A DNA stretch of 64,000 bases from Haematobia irritans. Taxonomy: Eukaryota; Arthropoda; Insecta; Diptera; Muscidae. How positions within the stretch are numbered: position 1 is the stretch's first letter; every line of letters begins with the position of its first letter. Below the pieces are notes generated by a model that did no database searches, had not been told where the DNA came from, and saw only the letters and a program-made list of their open reading frames with translations. The DNA lies in NCBI RefSeq assembly GCF_050003625.1, contig NC_134400.1, positions 64,542,241-64,606,240 of the forward strand. Direction: 5' to 3'. Made by a program: the position numbers and the translations under genes. Shown here in pieces: positions 57,256 to 64,000 of this stretch.

Positions 57256-58339
57256 CCGAGCAAAAACTCTCATTACCCGGTAATATTGTAGGTAAGCCTA
57301 TTTAAAAAGTAAAAACTACTTATTAATTGGCATCGCTCCGGATTACATTTAGATACGGATGTCCTTGGAGGAGAGTACTTCACCCCAGGCATACCTTCGG
57401 CCATGAAATAAGTAGTGTATAAAGAGCATATGATCACCTAATATGTAATCATTTATTCGTAATTTAAAAATAAATAATTTTTTCTCAGGTGCTATCAGAG
57501 TCCTTTCGAAACCTTTTGATGATAACTCAAATGCTATGTTTCAAGTAAAAACGACTTTAAAATAAAGTATTAGAAGACATCTATTCTTTAATCCTGTTTA
57601 GCTTTGCTAGAAACCAAAAGTCAACAAATTTAAATACAATTTCATTAATTTTGAAGAGATTTTTAGAATTAAAGCCAAGTTGATCTTAGTACAACAAAAT
57701 TGCTTTTCATGTATAAATACCCATTTTAAGTCGAATCACCTAACTGTACGGATAAAACAACTTTATTAAAAAGTTTATCTACTTTGGACAAGGCAAAAAA
57801 TGTTATGTCTTTTATGCTAAGCAAAACTAGCAACAAACAATCTTTGGCCTCACAATATTTTCTTTCAGTTCATGAAAATAATAAAAAATACAATGCATGT
57901 GCGGTTTATAACGAAATTTGGTCCACGAAATTTGGAGAGATGTAAATTTAAATGTGCATATACCCTAGAATGAATTAAACGCAAATTAATTCCAAGATTG
58001 AACTAGAAAACTTACTACAGTGAGTTAAATTCGTGAATTACTTTATAATATACCTATATTCATTCAAAGCACCATTATTATGAAATACTTGGAAAACATT
58101 TTAGACGTTACATTAAATATTGGTTTTAATTTTTTTTAAAGCTCAATATTTTATTAAGCCATTATCGATCAACTGCATTACTTTTTGAGAATAATCATCA
58201 CAAATTTCTGAGAAGTAGTTATTATTGTCATTATAAGTTAGTCATTATAACTCATCGCAATGTAATGCAACGTGTAATGAGAATTTTACTTCTGGTAATG
58301 CAAATTGTAATGAGTTATGGTTACCAAGTTTTTGCTGGG
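57256..58339. mobile_element. CCCAGCAAAAACT-type element, copy 1
   Basis: Starts CCGAGCAAAAACTCTCATTA (two bases off the usual CCCAGC) and ends GGTTACCAAGTTTTTGCTGGG. Subterminal zones repeat GTAATG/CATTAC. It shares CATCGCTCCGGATTACATTT and CTTCGGCCATGAAATAAGTA with copy 2. Confidence 0.8.
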
Positions 58340-58443
58340 ATAGCATCTATGCCGCACGCGGCTTAGTTTTGGCGTCGTGACCCAGTTGTAAAAATTTGTT
58401 GAATAATTATTTCTAATTGGCGGTTTTTACAAATTGTTTTCTA

Positions 58444-59940
58444 CCCAGCAAAAACTCTCATTACCCGGTAATCTTGTAGGTAAGCCGTTTTAAAAAATAA
58501 TAACCACTTATTAATTGGCATCGCTCCGGATCACATTTACATACGCATGTCCTAGGAGGAAAGTACTTCTCCCCAGGCATACTTTCGGCCATGAAATAAG
58601 TAGTGCTTTTAAAGCATATAATAACCTAATATGTAATCACTTATTCGTAGATACACCAAAGCTTGTAAAATAGCCACTTATTGTCTCAGGCAACCAAATC
58701 TCGAAAATATTGATTTCTATCGCCGATTACAATGGATCAAAATATGGCGAGTAATGCTGTAATAGGAGCACTACACCCAGAAAAATAGTGCCTTCCAAAC
58801 TAAAATATTCATCAATTTAGATTAGCCATTTTATTTGCATTAAGTTAAATTACACTAGTTTACACTGAAAATTTACACTTGATGAGAGTCGACTTTCCTT
58901 ATGCATTTTGATCTGCTGAATTCGAAAAAAAATGTTTAAATTTTCTATGGAACAGTTTTTGAGATATCCTGTTATTTTTATTTTTTCGCTCTTTTCTCTC
59001 TAAACAAATTATATCTCGAGTTAGAAATGTCCGATATTATATGTTGGCACTTAAATGAAATGTATTAAGATGACGAATAATCGTGTATAATTGGATCTGT
59101 GATAAGTTAAGTGGTTCAAAAATTTTCGATGCGAAAAGCTAAATTTTCAAAAAAATTACAAAGGACCTTTTCCGCCAGAAAAGTATAAACCATTGGAAAA
59201 ACGTCTGGAAGAGAAGTTCATTGTCGTATAGATGATACTCTAACGTAAGTAATAAGATCAACTAGAAGAAAAACGACCGAAAAATGTCGTTCCATAAAAA
59301 AAAAATTTAATTTTTTTCGAATTCAGCAGATCAAAATACGTAAGAAAACTTGCCTTTCATTAAGTGTACATGAATTTTTTATTTTTTTTTTTGTAAACTA
59401 GTGTTATTGTGTGGAATAATAAAATTTACTTGCTTCAATAAAAAAATCCTAAACTGAAAGCAGTTAGGAATAGTTCATTAACTAGAATAAGGCATGGCAT
59501 TTTACTAATACTGTTTTCTTCGCGGCGTATACGAATTTACTACTGAACAAGAAAATTTTATTCACTGATAACAAAGTATTCGTAAAAATGAACAAAAACC
59601 GAACAAAAACTAAAACCAAATTTAGTAAAATTTCTTATAAAATAATAACTTTGACTTTCTTTATTATAGAAAGCTTATCATACATACGAATAACACTTAG
59701 CATAGAAAACTATTTCAGTTCATTCGTACTAAGAAGTATTCAATCCTTTCAATTCTATTTTATTAAGCCAACTGCCTAAAAATTTGAGAATAACAATTCG
59801 AAAATTATTAGGATAATATTTATTTTTGTCATTACAAGTAAGTCATTATAACTCACCGCAATGTAATGCAACGTGTAATGACAGCTTTACTTCTGGTAAT
59901 GCCAATTGTAATGAGATGTGGTTACCTAGTTTTTGCTGGG
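58444..59940. mobile_element. CCCAGCAAAAACT-type element, copy 2, with nested foldback
   Basis: Ends CCCAGCAAAAACTCTCATTA and CCTAGTTTTTGCTGGG, TA on both sides (58442-58443, 59941-59942). Contains the foldback element 58851-59406; ~0.94 kb without it. Coding frames inside (59588-59779) show no domain. Confidence 0.85.
58851..59406. mobile_element. Foldback element, copy 2
   Basis: TACACTAGTTTACACTGAAA at the left mirrors TTTTTTGTAAACTAGTGTTA at the right. GATCTGCTGAATTCGAAAAA mirrors TTTTTCGAATTCAGCAGATC. Related to 37058-37700 across most of its length. Confidence 0.8.
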
Positions 59941-59942
59941 TA

Positions 59943-60659
59943 ATGAAGACTTTTGTGATTGTTTATTTTTATAGTTTCATATACAAAAGGTTACAATACA
60001 CAAAATATTTTGGATATCATAAAAAAAGATTAATATATAATTAGATATAAAAAGAAAAGCATAATAAAAAATTAAAACGAAAATAATTTAACAATAAAAA
60101 TATAAACATAATGAAATGTAACGAAAACAAAAATTGATAATCGGCCACGAATAATTTTAGTGGTTTATGCTAATAACAACTATTGGTTGGATAAACCACT
60201 AAAATTACTTGCAATTTGAAAAACAATTTTGAGAAAGAATTTTACATGTCATGATTAAAAATTATCAAACCACTTTTATTGTAGATCGACTCCTGATGAA
60301 GGAATTCAATGTAATTGCGAAATATTGAAAAATAAAGAAACCAATACACACAAAAAACGATCTCAAGCTTGATTAATTATTTTCTATTGGATAAAAGAAA
60401 GATCGAATAAAATCAAAATCTCTAATTAAATATTATAAATCTATAAAGTCCGTTATAGTATTGTAAAGACAAAAAAAGACATGGACTGAGAGTATAATAA
60501 CACATGGACTGAATTACCTTTTGTTGTTGTTTTTATGCCTTTGTTGAAAAAATATGCTCATATTGAACTAAATATAATTACAAATTTGATGAAAATATTC
60601 GACTTCGCCCGATTATTACTTTTTTTTTGCCGAACATCGGCTTCGGCCAAAAAAAACAC
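59943..60659. other. No gene; AT-rich, with a LINE-type noncoding motif
   Basis: CCTGATGAAGGAATTCAATG then GCGAAATATTGAAAAATAAA at ~60293 matches the motif at 31398 upstream of the other LINE, so it may be LINE untranslated sequence. 60607-60680 has CGGCTTCGGCC / TTCGGTCGA steps. Nothing else supported. Confidence 0.45.
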
Positions 60660-62310
60660 GCTTCGGTCGAGCTCTAGTGTACAGCAGTGGGAGAAAAGTT
60701 AAAAAGATTTAAAAAAGGATGTGATGATTTACGCAATCAAAAGCCTTTGAATGGTCTTAAAGAACTAGTAATGCCATTGTTCCCTCGTCAATAATATATC
60801 TAATATTTTCCGCCACTTCGACTAAGGCTGTCAGTCAGATTGACGAGCAGTTTAGTTTGATCCAGATACTCACAGATTTGTTTATGTATGAGACGTTCAA
60901 ATGCTGTTGACAAGAATGGCAATATTGCAATAGGAGTATAATCATTATTTGTACCCCGTTTAGGGATCGGTATTACTTTTGCTTGTTTCCATTCCATGGG
61001 ATCGGTGTGTTGTATGCAGCAGCAAATTTGACAAAACATTTTATGAATTTAGGGTAAATTTTATCCAGACCAACAGTGTCAGACTTTATACGGAGACAAC
61101 TTTCCAAGACATCAGCTGAGTTCACACATTTAAATTCAAAACAAGAAAATGATGGAAAAACATAGTCCATTTGTAAAATTGATAGATTATTTAGTGGATG
61201 GTTACTTAATGGTATTGTAAAAGGTAAATTAACACAGTTTTTATTCATCTCATTTGGGTCATCGACAATTTATGTGTTTACCAAAATTAATTTCTTTGAT
61301 TATATCCCATTCCTTTTTGAGTTGCTTTGCGAAATTTCATAATTTTCATAATAGTCAGACTCTTCGGCATTCCTCGTGAAGCTCGGGAGCTCTAAATCGT
61401 TTCCACCTTTTGTGTGCATGGTCTCTTTTTGTAATTAGATCAACGATATTATCATTGAACCAGGTTTTATCGGGTGAACACTTCTTCTTTGCTGTAAATG
61501 TACAGATATAAGAAGCAAAAATCGTTTAGAGGCAGCTCATAAATCTATTCTGCGATATGTTTATGGTTTAAAACGATACGATAGCTGTTCGCTGTTTAGT
61601 AGAGGCTTATTCGGGGTGGAATTTGTGGATTATGTATTGATGCAAAGACCATAGAAAAAGAAGACATGAATTGGGCTTTGATAGTGTTAGTGCTAAGAAC
61701 CAGAGATTAGCCCCATACTTGTAGGAAAAGCGCTTCGAACTTACTGGTTTGATACAGACAATTTTTATTTTGCTATTTTCTCAAAAGTTCCTGCTAATTT
61801 CTGTGTCGTTTGCACTAAATTATTAATTAAATGTTTCATGAAGTGTTTTTGTTCTTTTAAAAGTTAAAAAAATTGCTAAAATAAGAGAATTAGGTTTTGT
61901 TACGAATGCAAAATGAAAAGAGAAACCGAAAAAAAGTTGCAACTTCTCATCGAACATGTATGGGGCTAATCTCTGGTTCTTGAGAAAAAAGAATAACAAC
62001 ATGCCCAATTCATGTCTTCTTTTTCTATGGTCTTTGTATTGATGTTTGAAAAAAAAAAACAAAAAAATAAAGCACTTTGATCAACAAAATTATTTACACA
62101 AAAAATCCACCGTACCTCCACAGTAAATTAAATTTTGGCAGATTTAGTAGACGTATACTCGTTATACCTATATGCCACCAACTTCTGATCTCTGAATGGC
62201 AATTTTTCACAAGTACAACCCTTTGGAACTATCTTCCACCAGATATTAAACACATTGGCAACGCATATAACTTCAAAAAAACTATTTTTAATCATTTTCA
62301 AAATTAGTTA
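60660..62310 (+). pseudogene. Jockey/CR1-like LINE copy with inverted 5' part and nested MITE
   Basis: The minus-strand part (about 61490 down to 60660) carries the region before RT and RT motifs in order: SPDKTWFNDNIVDLITKRDH, KSDTVGLDKIYPKFIK, KVIPIPKRGTNNDY.PIAI, FERLIHKQICEYLDQTKLL and, in a shifted frame, DHSKAFDCVNH. The plus-strand part (61490-62306) carries the C-terminus: LEAAHKSILRYVYGLKRYDS, then after the MITE LNFGRFSRRILVIP and STTLWNYLPPDIKHIGNAYN, with a stop at 62305. The RT centre is missing at the joint. Inverted 5' block plus direct 3' block plus central loss is the twin-priming pattern. Dead copy. Confidence 0.75.
61643..62036. mobile_element. hAT-like MITE (394 bp) with long TIRs
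   Basis: Starts CAAAGACCATAGAAAAAGAA and ends with its complement; pairing extends over the first ~35 bp and again at AAGAACCAGAGATTAGCCCC. A perfect 8-bp duplication tattgatg lies at 61635-61642 and 62037-62044. Inserted in the LINE copy. The plus and minus frames in it are palindromic shadows. Confidence 0.92.
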
Positions 62311-64000
62311 ATTATTGCTGTTGTTGTTGTAATGGGCTTTAATGTAGTTTCATCCATTTTGTTCTATGCTCATGTAGTTCAGCTGGTAGCCAGATCAAGG
62401 AACTCTGCGACAAGGGTGGGGTGTGTCCAGAGTGATCTGGTAGTGAGACGGGTAGGCTTAGCTGGGCAAGCAAAAAGGTGACGAGTGTCATGTGACCCTT
62501 GATTACAGATGGGACACACGTCAGCTACGCTGCTATCAATCACCGATAAATATGAATTGAGGCGGCTGCACTTGCGGCGGTCAGCCTCCGAGAACAGGAT
62601 TAACCTTGTAGCTTCTCACCGCTCCAGCTACAGTATCCTCATGAATCCTGTTCAGACCTGTCTGTGGTATGCTGCCTGATTTAGAGGCTCTCTTTTGTAA
62701 CGCTGGATCTCGGGCTCTAGAAGGTGAAGGTCAATAGTTTACCACTGACCGGTCAATTGCTTTATATGTAGTTAACAAGGTTTCTTTGTCCGCACCCAAG
62801 TGCTGCCGGCAAGCGACGTGAGGACCTTGTTTCTACCGCGGAGCTTATCACAAATTGCAGTGGCGTGGGCGGACGGCATAAAAAGGCTGTCGAATGTGAC
62901 CCCGAGAATCTTGGGGTAATGTGTTGTCGGAATTGTTTCGCCATCGACTCTGACATTCAACTGCCTGCGTACTTCCGCCGTCCATGTAGTGAATAGTTTG
63001 GCTGAGGATTTGGTGGGAGATATCCTCAAATTTCTTGCAGTGCAGTTAGATCAGCGAGGTAGACATTCCATCGATCGCAAATGTCATCAACAATGGGCCC
63101 GGATGCCATGATTGTGCAATCATTTGCATATGACACAATCTCGACGCCGTCAGGAGGGGTGGAATCGAGGACAGGTAGAGGTTAAACAGTGCCGGAGATA
63201 TCACCCGCCCAGGGGAACTCCCTGTTTAACTCTACGGGGTTTTGACTTCTCGTCCCTGAACTCCACGTACGACTGGCGTCCACACATATAATTCAGAACC
63301 CAACGCTTCGTTCCTTCCGGTAGGGACGTATTCTCGAAGTCCTCGAATAATGTGGCATGGTTGACCGTATCGAACGCTTTCGATAGGTCAATCGCCACGA
63401 GGACCGTCCTGTGACACGACTTGGGCTGATTAAGTCCCCTATTGATATGTGTCGAAATGGCATGTAAGGCTGTCGTCGTACTGTGTACCTTACGGAATCC
63501 ATGTTGATGGTGGGCAGCTGGAAAATTCTTTGGTAACTTCGGCTGCGGTAAATTGTGGTGTGTCGTCGGCTCGGAGACCACGTATGCGACGAGTCGCTCT
63601 CCTTTTCGCTCTATCACTCTCGGGATAGTCGGCAAACTGTCGGTTGAAATATTTGGCGCATCTCTTCGGATCAGTCACAGTCACATCACCAAAGGTGACG
63701 ATCGAAGGGGTGGTCGCATAGTCAGACGACCCACTGCTGCTATCGATGGCACAGCATCCTACCACGTAGTCAGTATGACTATACTTCCGCAGCGATGTTA
63801 AGCCAGAGCAGTTCCGGAAGTGCACCCACTCCAGGCACCGGTTACACCTGACCGAAACCGAACGGTGGTGGATCAGGTTTCGGCAGACTGAACAATTCCA
63901 TGGTCCGGGGTTCTCCTCTATCCCGGCTCGGACCAACAGCAATCGGAGAAGGCTCCCCGGGATGCACCTTCTCCAACACAAAAAGACGGACGAAACAACA
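62311..64000 (-). pseudogene. LINE (zinc-finger type, RT) with 2A-like N-terminus; internally deleted, runs off the window
   Basis: On the minus strand the frame is open from the window edge: LLRLLLVRAGIEENPGPW at ~63,930, then a PHD-like Cys/His cluster (CSVC..VRCNRCLEWVHFRNCSGL, 63890-63790). Sequence then jumps past the endonuclease to a pre-RT stretch (DPKRCAKYFNRQFADY, 63660). Another joint near 63,530 leads to HGFRKVHSTTTALHAI, VAIDLSKAFDTVNHATLFED (motif A) and KQGVPLGG (63205). A decayed part follows to 62,772 (SPTKSSAKLFTTW, KILGVTFDSLFM), then the C-terminus with HTPPLSQSSLIWLPAE (~62,380). The 3' end is a short CAA repeat at ~62,312-62,331. Inactive. Confidence 0.78.
63897..63947 (-). 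other. 2A-like motif GIEENPGP at LINE N-terminus
   Basis: LLRLLLVRAGIEENPGP has the hydrophobic lead and ExNPGP ending of 2A-type ribosome-skipping peptides; the usual D before I/VEx is G here. Comparable motifs occur at the N-terminus of some non-LTR retrotransposons. Activity is unknown. Confidence 0.6.

Noticed and set aside
61643..62062. 79-codon frame in the MITE
   Set aside because: Palindromic MITE sequence gives matching frames on both strands; no domain.

Overview
This is a eukaryotic window that reads as repeat-dense, AT-rich genomic DNA of a brachyceran (muscoid-type) fly. The evidence is two in-frame, canonically spliced exons of the insect neural gene fax (failed axon connections) at 48846-50366, embedded in DNA built almost entirely of transposable elements (TEs) typical of fly genomes: Ty1/copia and Ty3/gypsy LTR elements, Jockey/CR1-like and RNase H-bearing LINEs, a tRNA-derived SINE, hAT elements with 8-bp target duplications, TA-flanked MITEs, Harbinger-like MITEs with TTA duplications and HINE/DINE-1-like elements. 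The species cannot be fixed from the sequence alone. No prokaryotic feature is present. fax is the only convincing host gene; nearly every other open frame is TE-derived or a shadow.

Layout. 1-1250: three ~417-bp units of a GTGAGTCACG-rich tandem repeat ending in a hairpin. 1251-15240: broken copia gag/protease DNA carrying a hAT element with a SINE inside it, then a 4.6-kb block (copia piece, 2.2-kb AT-rich TA element here called family A, minisatellite-bearing gypsy LTR end, MITE piece) present twice in tandem, then a MITE and a 1.15-kb nearly perfect (TTATAC)n array. 15240-26284: two family A elements head to head around one shared TA; each carries a HINE-like element with 153-bp core repeats, and one carries a young LTR retrotransposon whose single 915-codon gag-pol frame lacks reverse transcriptase. 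26287-30862: a decayed gypsy element on the minus strand with a 601-bp tandem duplication of its gag start and LTR. 30872-35617: a TIR element enclosing a Jockey/CR1-like LINE that itself holds two MITEs. 36537-40600: diverged MITEs, a foldback element and a second SINE. 40675-47097: a 483-bp MITE split by a nearly complete 5.9-kb gypsy element with 598-bp LTRs about 1.3% diverged. 47408-48337: paired short TIR elements, one with a Harbinger-like insert.

48693-64000: fax exon A (start ATG, 120 codons), an 822-bp intron, exon B (113 codons), then intron or flanking DNA to the end of the window. No third exon was recognised, so the C-terminal half of FAX lies beyond the window or was missed. 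An open frame with a hydrophobic segment lies immediately upstream of and in frame with the fax ATG. The downstream DNA contains an 82-bp GC-rich triplicate, a 2.05-kb hAT element carrying a 5'-truncated LINE, tandem MITEs, a LINE copy with an inverted 5' part (twin-priming structure) and, at the right edge on the minus strand, a LINE with a 2A-like N-terminal motif.

There is no operon-like cooperation between genes here. The logic is nesting: many insertions can be ordered from intact target-site duplications (TSDs), and the LINE tail at 54953-55041 matches the SINE tail, so that LINE family is the likely source of SINE mobility.
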